NCBI GenBank assembly: GCA_014529385.2
Contig: CM043953.1
Coordinates: 109,314,549-109,378,548 of the forward strand
Reading direction: 5' to 3'
Source: Adiantum capillus-veneris
Taxonomy: Eukaryota; Streptophyta; Polypodiopsida; Polypodiales; Pteridaceae
DNA length: 64,000 bases
Within the stretch, counting starts at the first letter, position 1. Each line of letters opens with the position of its first letter. A model generated the notes under the pieces. It had not been told where the DNA came from. It was given only the letters and a program-made list of their open reading frames with translations, and did not search any database. Below, piece by piece: positions 9,968-20,907 of the stretch. A program made the position numbers and the translations under genes.

Positions 9968-12959
9968 TTAATCTCTCAATTGAATTATCCAGGCACCAAC
10001 AAAGGCCATGAATTAGAGCTTGATATTCTGCTTCATTGTTGGAGTGAACATCTTCTAGAGTGATCCCTTCACCATGGATCCTCTCTCCCAATGGAGATAA
10101 GACCACGACGCCTGCAGCTGCCTTATCCTTGGTTCTCTTGTATGCTCCATGAAAGTAGAGGCTATAAGCATTGACCAGAGCCTCTAGTGCTGGAGGTGGT
10201 GGAAGTTCCTTTCTTTTCAAATGGAAAACTTTTTCATACCACTTGTTTGTTAAAATGTCGGCTAAGCATGCTCGATTTGTTCTTTCAACCTGTATTGTAT
10301 AATCAAACTCTTGAAGTCGCACCACCCACTTTGCTATTTTGTCAGAGATTTCCATATGTTGTAGTGCATAGGGAAACATATCCTCCACAATGATAATTAC
10401 AAACCTCTTTGGCAGCAAGTATGGCCGAAACTTGGTTACCGCAAACATGAGGGCTAACACTAGATGTTCCATCAGGGTGTAGGCCTTCTCTGTGTTTTCC
10501 ATGAGGCGGCTAGCAAAATACACAGGCCTCATAAAGGATGTTTTTGGATCTTTTTGTAGGAGGGCAGCACCAATGGCTTCTTCTCCCACACTAGGGTTTA
10601 CAAAGAACGTTTCTTCCCAACAAGGTTGGAGGATTACAGGGAGTGACCCTAACATTTTTTTTATCTCTCTAAAATGCCCATCACTTTCTTCACTCCAAAC
10701 AAGCGTCTCTTGACGAGTCAGATGTTGTAGAGGAAATATCACTTGGGAGAGTAAGTGTATGAATCTACTCAAATATCTTAGCTTTTGCAAGAAAGAGATT
10801 AATTGTTTGATGGAAGTTGGGGGAGGTAGATTTAGCAATGTTTCTATCTTTTCAGGATCTACCTCGATTCCATCAATGGACACTACATGTCCCAATAGTG
10901 TAACCTTGCTTTCCCCAATGTGACATTTGTCCTTGTTTAGTTGTCCACCCAGCTTAGCTAAACGAGTAAATCCTTCATCAATCTCGCCGAGATGCATACT
11001 TTTGGAGCTGTAAATACAAAAGTCATCTATGAAAACCCTTATGGACTTACCAAAGTAAGGTTGGAAGACCATATTCATGAATCGTTGAAAGGTGGCTGGA
11101 GCGTTGGTGAGACCAAAAGGCATGACTCGAAATGCAAAACAGCCCCATGGTGTGATGAAAGTAGTCTTTTTCTGGTCCTCCTCTGCAATGCGTATTTGAA
11201 AGTAGCCGGAGTATCCATCACACACTGTGTATCGTTCATGGCCTGCTACTTCATTTAGAATCTCATCTTGAAATGGGAGAGGGAAGTGGTCCCTTTTTGT
11301 TGCAGCATTTAGTGGCTTGTAATCCACGCACACTCGCCATTTACCATTCTTCTTTGGCCTCACCACTACTGGGGAGACCCATTCTGAATCTTCTACTGGG
11401 TATATGAATCCTGCTTCTAAGAGCCTCTTCACCTCGGACAATAGTGCATTTTGTTGCACAACTCCTAATCTTCTTAGTTTTTGTACTACTGGCTTGCTCC
11501 CTTCTTTTAGATGAATATGATGCTTCACTGCAGTGACACCTGTAATGTGAGTGTAATCAGAAATAAACAATGATGCATGCTTCTTGAGAACATTTACATA
11601 ACCCTCCCTTTCTTCTTCCTTTATATCCTCGGATAACATCTTCTCTAGGCTGGCATCCCACACATTCTCCATTTGGATCCTTGGGTTATCTTCTGATGAG
11701 GTAGTTTCCTTTATGGTGACGCCCATGACTTCAAGAGTGCTATCACTCTCTTCACTTGAACTCTCTTCCTCGTCCATGGATGAGGAGCATCCACTTGAGC
11801 TCCACTCATCAACTGACGTCTCTAGTTCAAGGTTCTCTTGTCGCCCATTCTTCAAGTTATAAACCACCTTCCGACTATGGCCACCCACACGAGGCCTCAA
11901 CTCCAGGTCTCCTGTTGCCCAATCTTGCCTAGCTCCTATACCCATGAGCCAAGGTCGTCCTAAAATAAGGGGGTATCCTTCTCCCTTCACTAGCATCACA
12001 TAAGCATCAACCTCTGTAGTGATTCCAAAAACAGAAACTCTCAAAGCTTTCACTACACCCACACAAGTGACAGAGACATTATTGGCCATTTTTTCCCTAG
12101 AGTTTGATGATTCCATTACCTCTAAACCCAATTGATGCATTAGCTTTTCTGTCATGACACAAACCTCTGCTCCACTGTCAATGTAAGTTTTTGGAATCCG
12201 TTGTCCCTTGATTTGAACCTCAACCAAAGGCACTATATCCTTGAGACCATAGGCGTTAATTACACTTACTAGCTTACTTCGCTTTGCCCTCGTGCTCACC
12301 ATTTTTGACCACTGTCGTCGCAGCTTTGGGGAGATATGAAGTAGTTGTGGCCAAGTAATCTTTGGTCCTTGAGAACTTACATCAGCTGTCAAGTCATAAG
12401 GTTGTGTCTGAGATCCCATAGGGAAATCAGAGATGTCAATTTGAGACCTAGTACGGGTCTTTCTCTTCTTGGCTTCATCTTTAGTTGCCCGAGATGTACT
12501 TGCTTCATTGCTTGCATCTTTGCTTGTTTCTTTACTTACTTCATCTTGGACACGCACACGCTTGATAGGCATTGTAGCCACTTCATCTATCTTCATCTTC
12601 CCTTTAACTATTTCTTCCTGGTTGCTTCTGCCCTTGACGACCTCCTCCATCCTTATGATGCTCACATTTGGTTGAGTAGCAGGGGCTTGAGCTTGAGCAC
12701 GAGGTGGCTGCAAAATTTGAGGTTGCGGTTGCTCTTGTGCTTGAGCTCTAGCACGGGGAGGACTTACTTGTTGTCGAGGACCTCTGACAGGGTAGTCATA
12801 TCTTCTGGGATGAGGGCAATTATACATGCCGTGGCCATTTTTCCCACAATTGTAACACAACATTTCCCTTGCTTGACGTCTCATTGGTGACCGATTCCCA
12901 CCATTCCCCTCAATAGGCCTTCTTGCACCCTGCACAAGATTTACTCTCAAACCCTCTAG
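9906..12959 (-). pseudogene. G2 zinc knuckle, protease, RT and RNase H
   Basis: This is one long minus-strand frame of about 1015 residues. The CCHC knuckle CYNCGKNGHGMYNC is near residue 32. A proline/glutamine-rich linker follows. The protease active site YIDSGAEVCVM is near residue 255, with ILGRPWLMG further on. The RT has RPKKNGKWRVCVDY, DGYSGYFQI, MPFGLTNAPATFQ and a catalytic FIDDFCIYS box near 11020. RNase H follows. A one-base frameshift at about 9965 separates this frame from the integrase, losing the RNase H aspartate segment there. The frame is in register with the gag upstream. Confidence 0.9.
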
Positions 12960-13643
12960 CTAGTTTGTGAGATTGTTTATTTGTTGGAGCATATCTTCTT
13001 GTTGACCTCTATTGAGGCCTGGTGCATTAGGCACATTTGGAGGTACATGAGAAGCTTCCATAGTTGTGATATTGCCTCCCAAAGCTAGCTGGCCAGCCTG
13101 GGCTTGATAGAGAATCTTTTGATTCTTTTCCCTAGCAATTCTTAAGGCATCTTCAAAAGTATTTGGAAATTTGCTCTTTACCTTCTCTCTTATCAAGGGG
13201 TACAAACCTGAGATAAATCGATCCTTTTGGAGGCAATTTGGAGCTCGCTCACTAGGGTTTAGTGAGTCTGACCATTGCCCCCAAATTTTCAGAAAACCTT
13301 CCTCATAGGTTGCATAACCATGAGGGTCAACTTGATGAAGGGCCAGAAGCCGTTGCCATAGTTCTTCTGCCGAATTGGCTCGTTGAAATCTTCGTAGGAA
13401 AGCCGCCTTCAATCCCTCCCATTCAGCTCTTTGGGTTGGATCTAGAGCCTGGAACCATACCCTAGCTTCTTCTTTGAGCACCAAAGGAAAAGCTCTCAAT
13501 TTCAATGCTTCGTCATCCCTCCCAGAGACAAGAAAAGCCATCTCCAAGTTATCCAAAAAATCCTCAGCATTTTCCCCACTACGCCCAAAAAAATTAGGGA
13601 AAGCCATGATAGGATGGGTTGCCTTCCTCTCAATACAGCACAA
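12960..13643 (-). pseudogene. G2 gag capsid domain
   Basis: The frame encodes a retrotransposon gag domain: MAFPNFFGRSGENAEDF, then EEARVWFQALDP, then LKAAFLRRFQ, then LIREKVKSKFPNTFEDALRIA. The likely start is the Met of MAFPNFFG at about 13606, since the ATG at 13643 adds only a short unconserved lead. It ends at TAG 12960-12962, which is in frame with the zinc-knuckle/pol reading that follows at once. Either one nonsense mutation or a suppressible stop splits gag. Confidence 0.85.
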
Positions 13644-14093
13644 AGATGAAAACGTCTAGGCCCAAATCATATCTTATTAAGGGTAGAATAAATGGATTGA
13701 TAGATGCATTAATCTCAGCTAGACGACGAGGGCCTAGTAAGTTCCTTATGATGTTTTGGAACCTAAGCTTTGTGCTAGCTATTATATGCACAGTTTGTCT
13801 AGCAAGAGGTTGGATAGGTCCATATACATCCCTATTATTCATGGAGTATGCTTAAAGCAAGATGAAGATGTGAACATCAAAAGATACATTATACTCCAAA
13901 ATAGAAAATATTATAGGGTCAGGGACAACAATATCTCTCTCAACCTCTCAGCTCCAAAATAGAAGACCAATCTTTGTTGGAAAAAAATATTTCTATCAAT
14001 GCGCACATTCACCCTAATATTCTAAACTGATTGAAAGTTGTAGAAAATGGGATTATTCATTTGTGCATTAACTACAAACTTCCATGAAGCACT

Positions 14094-14468
14094 TCATTGA
14101 AGTTCAGCTCTCTTGGATCCCACCATTTGAGAGATGTGAAGAATTTGCTCACCAGTGATTAGCCTAGCTTTGGTGTGACCATCTTCAGCTTTGTAGAGTT
14201 CATAGGGTTCAATGGCTACCTTCTCAACCACCTTGAGCCTTCTTGCTAGTAGTAGTTGGAGTGCATCACCATATGTAGCCTCTTGCCAATACCGCACACC
14301 ATTGATGTGTAGCTCCCCCTCCAAAAAATTGTTAATACCCGAGTTTGAGAGTGCTTTCACCACCTGAAGTCGAGGCTTCAAAGGAAGTGTCTTCACACTA
14401 GCCACGAAGCACTCAACACAATGCTTTGACCTAGGGACTTGATGACTACAAGATTTTCCTTGAAGCAA
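14094..14468 (-). CDS. Unrecognised 124-codon frame in the G2 leader
   Basis: The minus-strand frame starts at ATG 14468 and stops at 14094. It has mixed, globular-looking composition with no low-complexity runs, which makes it stand out from its surroundings, and includes HINGVRYWQEATYGDALQL and ITGEQILHISQMVG. I do not recognise a family. It could be an accessory ORF ahead of gag, as in some plant gypsy lineages, or a captured host exon, or chance. Coding status is uncertain. Confidence 0.3.
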   Translation of the reverse strand: MLQGKSCSHQVPRSKHCVECFVASVKTLPLKPRLQVVKALSNSGINNFLEGELHINGVRYWQEATYGDALQLLLARRLKVVEKVAIEPYELYKAEDGHTKARLITGEQILHISQMVGSKRAELQ

Positions 14469-14736
14469 AGAAGGGTGTATGTAGTTAACTCTCTTTACCC
14501 TTCTTTTCTCGAGCTTCTTGGGGAGACCATAGTGGAAGTCTCGGAGAATTTGATGGACCTTCCTTCATAGGATTGACAGAGCGCTGCTTGAGAACTCCTC
14601 GTCGGGGGCTCCAATTTATGACGAAGGAAATTTGGAATGGCGGCCTCTAAACCAAAACAAACTCCATTGCGCCACAAGGGAAATGAAATGAGGGCACCAC
14701 CTAGTCTTGGAAGCGTGGACTAGGATCACTGCGCAA

Positions 14737-14802
<66 letters not shown>
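14737..14802. repeat. (GA)n microsatellite inside the G2 leader
   Basis: About 66 bp of AG repeats with two single-base interruptions, within the leader of the retrotransposon. Confidence 0.95.
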
Positions 14803-15810
14803 CTATCACTATGGATGAAGCATTAACCTCAATGTGTGTACAAGGAATGGATAACTTCAAGCACTCCCAACACAAATAGCATGTAGATTACTAAACAACA
14901 ACTCAAGAATTAGCCAAAAAATCACCTCAAGCACTCTCACACACACATAAAAGATCACTCTTAATTAACATAAGTAAGAGGGGGTGAGGTTACTAGCATA
15001 AAACATTTTGCACTCTAGAATGTGCAAAGAATAGAGTGAATGAATGAGCTTTATGGGCTCATGATGAGTGATACAAAGACTCAATGAGGCTGAGGGAGGC
15101 CTTGAAATTACAAAGGGGGGGCCTCTTTATATAGGCAAGAGAGTGATTAGGAGTGAGGTTAAGATCCAAGTGCAATTTGTACAAATGAAGCTTGATTAGG
15201 GACATTCCACCAATGAAGAAGCTCCTTCCAAGTGATTTGTTGACCAATTTGCAACTAATTGGCTCCATCATCACTTGTGTTGTCTTCACTCCTTCCTCCA
15301 TAGCTCGAGTCCAAGAGCTTCCTTATTTTAAAATGTAAAGAATCTACATAAAATCAATGAATATCTAGTAATAATAGAAAGGGTTGAATGACAACTTATG
15401 AATTACAACAAGATTAAGCAGGATTTGAGAGGTGATTAGAAGAGGAATTTATGATGGTTTTATGAGCTTGAGAGAGAGGAGGAAGGAGAGGAGGGTGAGG
15501 AGACTAATGGCTGATTTTTAGAGGACTCAATGTGGAAAAGGAAGGGTGTGTGTGTAAAGGTAGAGGGGGTGGTCTCCACCACAGTTGGAAAAACTGGCGT
15601 CCGCCATTTTGGCCATATCTCCTAGACCGTAGATGCAAAAATTATTTAAAAAAATATGGTCAGAATCTCCAGCTCATCAGCTACAACTTTGATGAAGACC
15701 ACTTTTCTTGGGTCGGAGTGGACGTATTTTTAAAAAAATCAGCAAAATCATGTGTCTGTTTCCTTCCTTCACCAAGTCTTCCACCTGGGTCCCATCTGTT
15801 TGAATCATTA

Positions 15811-16106
15811 TATGGCTCCAAAGCCATGATGATATGAATCCCTCATGACCCTTGAATCATGGTGCATGGCTCCACAACCACAACCACATCATATCTTTTC
15901 TTTTCACATTTACATATTTTCCCTTCCCTTTACCATTAGGTTCTACCTTTCACCTCCGGTGAACAAGTCAAGGAAAAATTCCCATCCATTCATTTTTTGA
16001 ATTTTTCCAAGAGGTTGTTCTCACTCTTTCTTTTATTGTAAACCTCTAGAAGCAGGGAAAACCAACAAAATATAGTAAACAAAAAATTTGTGATAGGCTC
16101 GGATCA
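15811..16106 (-). repeat. 5' LTR of G2
   Basis: A 296-bp copy of the 8137-8426 LTR. The outer end is TGATCCGAGCC in element orientation. The inner end has lost the exact ATCA terminus (it reads ATATA), so the boundary is within a base or two. It carries a 6-bp duplication (AACCAC) absent from the other LTR. Confidence 0.9.
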
Positions 16107-16790
16107 ACAGCTTGGAGAAGACGAAGGAATCTCAAGGCACACAATAGAGAGCGTATTACTTAGTGTGCAATGGAAAGATAATTTAGCCCTAGAGTGATGG
16201 ACGTATATACAATGCATGGGGGGAAAACCTTCTAGTGAGGGAAAAAATGCCCTTGCGGTCCTAAGTGTGTTCACACATATCACTATCCCCCTTGGAGTGA
16301 TGCGGTGAACGAGAGCTGGCACATAGAGTAAAGGGAAGAGACATGCCCTTAGGACATGATCAGTCCACAAAAGAGAGTAAGTCCAAAGCTTTGCGGAAAG
16401 CTTTGAGACAATGCCTTTGTGAAAATATCTGCAAGGTTGTCATGTGTTGGCACATAAGCCAAACTGATCTCTCCTACTGAGAGCCTCTCCCTGACATAGT
16501 GGTCATGCACCTCAATGTGCTTTGTGCGAGCATGAAAAATTGGGTTCCTCGCAACTGCCAATGTGCTCTGACTGTCAGTGTAGATAGTGTTCGCAGTGTC
16601 CTGTCCAACACCCAAGTGGGCCATAAGGCGTTTGAGCCATACACACTCAACCGTAGTTATGAAGATTGTCCTGTACTCAGCCTCACAACTAGAAGTGTCC
16701 ACAATAGGTTGCTTATTGCTCAACCATGATATACATGAACTTCCAAGCATGAAACAAAAACCACTTGTGGACACTCGCGTTGTCGTGCAT
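16107..16790 (-). pseudogene. Copia family B fragment: RNase H end and part of 3' LTR
   Basis: In minus orientation it encodes the copia RNase H: VSTSGFCFMLGSSCISWLS, SSCEAEYR, IYTDSQSTLAVARNP, and ends near DNLADIFTKALS. Then come a frameshift, a purine tract and about 175 bp of the same LTR seen complete at 51836-52062. Relative to that copy about 19 bp spanning the LTR start are deleted. The LTR is cut at 16107 where the G2 LTR begins. The coding end at about 16786 is also abrupt. A dead fragment. Confidence 0.85.
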
Positions 16791-18030
16791 CTCCGCTTCC
16801 ATGACAAGAAAATAAGCAAAGGGATGCATATAAGGTTTATTTGAATCCTACATGATTATTCAGCAGTAATCAAGGCTTGCTAACAAGACAATTTTAAGCT
16901 AAAAGTATGACAAATGCGGCTCTAACGGGCCAAAAGATGTCTTATTAATGCTAATAGTGAGTATGTTTGAAGTGTTCATAGCTAGGATTTTATTAATTAG
17001 AACTGCAGTACTTGAAGTGCTCTATAGGGCTGCCTTTGCGGCTCGTCAATTGGAGCTACAGAAAGGAAGTTATGTCAATTTGAAGTTTCAGTCAGTAGCA
17101 GATCCGTATCAGATTGGGCAGTTGCTGATAACGGGTCAAAAATTATATGAAAGCATGGGCCTAAAGTGCTCACTTTGAGGAGTGTGTCGGTCTTTCCAGT
17201 TTGTCAAAATCGGAGTTCCGGTTGTCAAGATATGGCCAATTTAAGTTTCACCGAGGGCCAGTTCCATACCACTCTGATCACCTTGGTTAGTTCCTCATCT
17301 AGAAATTTTTGAGCTTCAGTCAGGTTTTGGGAATGGAATCTTGTTCGGAATTTCATCTCTTGCAGTGCACTGTTAACTGGTGCTTCAATTGAATTGTATT
17401 TCATGACCAGCTAATGAAGACATGACTGATGTGCTTAGCAGTGCCTTGGATTATAAATATGCTCAAGAAGCACTAAAATGCTTGAAGAACATTGATTGGG
17501 TGATATGCCGTGAGGAGTAGTGCTTTGGCCGATAAATAAACCAAATGTGGTGCCTTTTATGACAATATATTAAGTTCTTGATGAGCTTGAGTCTGGAAAT
17601 TTTAGCCAGCAATGCCTTAGCCGAGGCCGATATACATGCTACATGTGATGCTTTGCCCGATATGCATGCCAAATGTGGTGCCCTTCTGAAGCAAAAGCCA
17701 CTGTATGGCCGCCTACTAAGACACCCTAAAGCTGCCCAATAAGGCACCGCCCATAACCATAATCAATAGGGCATGGCCGCCCAAGAAAGCAAGGCCGCCC
17801 AAAGGTAGCAAAGGATTTTCCTTTAACATAGTGTGAATGAAAAGAAATGCAATGGCAAGGGCAGCTAGCGACGGTGCAGGGGAGGAAGATGCTCGCGAGG
17901 AGCAACACATGGCCCAGATGACAACACTGAAGAAACGAGAAATAACCTACTCGCCATGGCACTTCATTTCGACCCTGCTCTTGATGATTTTCACGCATCC
18001 GCACATGCTACGTCACCAAGTGGTGTTGCC
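16791..18030. other. Unassigned segment
   Basis: No gene recognised. A 76-codon plus-strand frame (16948-17178) and several 60-100-codon frames around 17460-18150 have no domain. The stretch 17620-17820 repeats the words GCCGCCCA and ATGCATGCC in a loose way, which suggests decayed repeats. Confidence 0.4.
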
Positions 18031-18050
18031 CACTAGCGATATCGCTAGTG
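18031..18050. repeat. Perfect 20-bp palindrome
   Basis: CACTAGCGATATCGCTAGTG equals its own reverse complement. It lies 44 bp upstream of a TATA-like box, so it could be a protein-binding site for a dimer. Confidence 0.9.
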
Positions 18051-18094
18051 AGTTGGCCGAAAATAGTAAGAATAGTAACCATGCAAACTCCCAT

Positions 18095-18103
18095 TATAAA
18101 AAG
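18095..18103 (+). promoter_or_regulatory. Candidate TATA box
   Basis: TATAAAAAG with a pyrimidine-rich run starting about 25 bp downstream, the usual distance for a plant transcription start. The unknown long frame begins about 970 bp further on, after the CT tract. This could be a retroelement LTR promoter. Unproven. Confidence 0.4.
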
Positions 18104-18159
18104 AGGAAGAGGCTTCATACTTTTTTTTTTCTTCTCCAGGGAAAAAATCCATAACCCTT

Positions 18160-18480
18160 CAGCTCTTTAACCCAAACTTCCATAGCCCGCTTTAAGCTAA
18201 ACTCCTAAGCCAGCTCTAATCTAAACTCCAAAGCCGCTCTAATCTAATCTAGTCCGAAGCTAAGCCTCCCTAGCCATTCAAATTCTAAGCTCCATCCTTA
18301 ATCCATTTGAATCCTAAGCCACCATGGCCATTGTACTCGGAAGCCAAGCCTCCTAAGCTGCTCTAATCCAAACCTTGTTAAACCAACTCTAATCAAATCC
18401 TCATAAGCCCATTTGAATTCCATTCTAAGCCTCCATAGCCATTCACTCTAAGCCATAATCTCTTACTCAATCCCAAGCTC
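18160..18480. repeat. Loose tandem repeats with CTAAGCC and TCTAATC words
   Basis: The segment is built from degenerate 20-40-bp units containing CTAAGCC, CTCTAATC and AGCC-AT. Unit borders are not exact. No coding signal. Confidence 0.5.
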
Positions 18481-18521
18481 ATTTGGTTGGTTTTCAATAA
18501 ACCATAAATGAATACTATCCC

Positions 18522-18665
<144 letters not shown>

Positions 18666-19065
18666 AAGAAACAGAGGAGGAACGAAGGAGAGGAAGAGCA
18701 TCAAGGCAAGCTTGGCAGGCCACCATCACCTCAGTACTATGATCATCGATTTCGACATTGTTATCATCGAGATAACTGAAATTTTATTTCTCTACTATTA
18801 CCTGAATAAGTCTGTTTAAACCAATGTGTAGCATTTATTTTAAGTAACGATGTTGTTAACAGTCCTTTTTTAGTAATCAAGCTTCAGAATCTTGTTCAAG
18901 CAGTCGGTTTTAAGCTTTCTCTACATTAATTATGTCTGTTGCAACTCTCTTCCTCACACCCCTCACATCCAGAGGCCCCGTGCCTTCCCGGCTCACCTTT
19001 CGAACACAAATCCCCCAACATTCTTGGTGAACCTGACGTGAAAGGAGCCGGGGTGGGAGGTGAAG

Positions 19066-20907
19066 ATGGAGATGCCAGAACAATTGATGTAGTTTATTGA
19101 AGATTTCAATTCAAATGGATTTTATGGGAGCCAAGCAATTCGAGATTTGTCAAAAATGTTGCAATTGGTTCAAGGATGCTTACAAGAGGTGAAAGCTATG
19201 AAGATGAAAAATCAAATTGATGATGCAGTGGAGATGGCACTTGATGATGTACATGAACAGTGTGGTATTTTTCAAGGACATGATCTAGATGGACTCCTTG
19301 CATGCTATAAAACGAAGATGAAGAGCTAAGGAATTCCAGAAGATCGGATGATTTTGACTTTTGAAGAAGTTGTAACCTTCGAATTTAAAGATAAGGTTCG
19401 AGAACTGGCAAAAACATATCGCACAGAGTGGGACTATTTTGCAGATGGGTTTGTTCATGAAAGCTCAAAAATTATCGAATCGGCAATGAAGGAGATTACC
19501 GAACGAAGACAAACTATCTTTTGTAAAAAGGAGAAGGGGATATATCAAATGCAATTACTTAACTATGATGAGTTTTGGGAACATATTTCTGCAAGGAATA
19601 AAGCCAAGGCAAATACGGCTTTGGAAGTAGTAGATTCAGCTTCAGAGGGCCATATTTTGAGCAACCTAGCAAAGGTAAACAATGAATTTAATGCTGAAAC
19701 AAAAATACAAGATTTTTTTCCAAAGATTGCTCACATGGAAGTTACCTCCGATTATGGTTCTAGTGAAGAGCTAGACTGTACAACAAATATTCTTCAAGTT
19801 ACTGACCTTGGCATGGGATGTTCTCAAAAAGTCTATCAAGAAGATGAGCCACTACAGGCTACTGATGGATTTATTTGCACTATAGCTGAGCAGGACAATA
19901 GGTTTAATGCACAGGATTGCATAAATAAAGCTATTATATACACAATAGCTGATGAAGTGACCAAGATTGCACACCTAACACAGGATGAGCCTGATAATGC
20001 CAATGAACCTATGGTTGCTCCTAACAATATGTTTGCATATTATATTATCACAGAAGAAGATTCCATAATTGATGGTTTTTTGGCCAGATATGAAGGAGAA
20101 GGTTATAACAATATAGGAGAGCTTTGTGGTGCATGTACCCCTTCAGTGGGGGTGCGAGATGAACCTTTACAGTGTTATAATGGATTGCTACGTAGCATGG
20201 GTGCAGATGAGGAAGCAGAGGATGACATGGATGAGTTTGAAGATTGCCTAGATCATGCTGATTGTGAACAGATTATTGAAAGGGGTTTTACATCTATACT
20301 TATACATGGGCTGCATGAGGAGATAACTCCTACAATTTTGATGAATGTTGATATTTTGCAGAGTGATTTTTCCGAGGATGCTATGGATGAAGATTTACAG
20401 GCTAAATCTGTTTTCCATGATCAAGCTGAAATTCTAGCAGGTAAAAATTCCTCTAATAATATAGATCCAAAGAGTCCCAAGGTTTTTCGTAATGGCTATG
20501 AAGCTAGAGGGGGTGATGGTGCTAAATTATCCTTGATATTTCAAAAAGTGCACAGAGTTTTTCATATCCTTGGACAATTTGCCAATTATGATAGGAATTG
20601 GATGCTAAATTTTTTTATGATGCTTATGTCAATGATGGTTTGGCTGCCAGTAAAAGGGAGTCAATGGTCTTTAAGGCTTACTGGTAATGAGCTTAAGTTG
20701 CCAAGAGTTTATGGGATATGGGTATTGCACTATGCTTTAGGTGATTCTCTAGTATATTGTGAGGCCCATCAATGCTATGTGATCTTAATGGTATGTGATC
20801 CAAGAGATTCTAAGGATCTTCAAAAGCAGGTTCAATACGGATGGTTATGTGTGGATTTGCATTTTGGTTGCATGCTATTTGATCCAAGAATAGCACATCT
20901 ACATTAG
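19066..20907 (+). pseudogene. Unknown long reading frame of 613 codons with two stops
   Basis: One frame runs from ATG 19066 (or 19072) to the stop before 20908, interrupted only by TAG at 19090-19092 and TAA at 19327-19329. The downstream 519 codons from 19348 are fully open. The protein is acidic (many D and E), with a helical N-terminal half and the short repeated phrase DEPLQ. I see no retroviral, transposase or enzyme motif. CCCAACA at 19014-19020 followed by TTGGTGAACCTGACG resembles an LTR/primer-site junction, so it may be the gag-like frame of a non-autonomous retroelement. No second LTR was found. A decayed host gene is the alternative. Confidence 0.5.

Larger units (their letters stand above)
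13644..15810 (-). other. Long leader of G2 between 5' LTR and gag
   Basis: About 2.1 kb of element DNA with no retroviral domain. It contains weak minus-strand open frames at 13842-13630, 14677-14495 and 15301-15059, a 124-codon frame at 14468-14094 described separately, and a GA microsatellite at 14737-14802. A leader this long is unusual for a gypsy element of this size. I could not identify a tRNA primer site with confidence just inside the 5' LTR. Confidence 0.7.
8137..16106 (-). mobile_element. Ty3/gypsy retrotransposon G2, nearly full length
   Basis: A 7,970-bp element bounded by two LTRs (8137-8426 and 15811-16106). By eye the LTRs differ at 6 substitutions plus a 6-bp and two 1-bp indels over about 290 bp, so the insertion is fairly young. 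In minus orientation the order is 5' LTR, a 2.1-kb leader, gag, CCHC knuckle, protease, RT, RNase H, integrase, polypurine tract, 3' LTR. Coding damage is light: one stop in gag, one frameshift in RNase H, one stop near the integrase C-terminus. The flanking 5-bp sequences do not match. Confidence 0.92.

Noticed and set aside
19090-19329. The two stops in the unknown frame as RNA-editing sites
   Set aside because: Stop-removing U-to-C editing is known from organelle transcripts of ferns and hornworts; this is nuclear repeat-rich DNA, so ordinary mutation is the simpler explanation.
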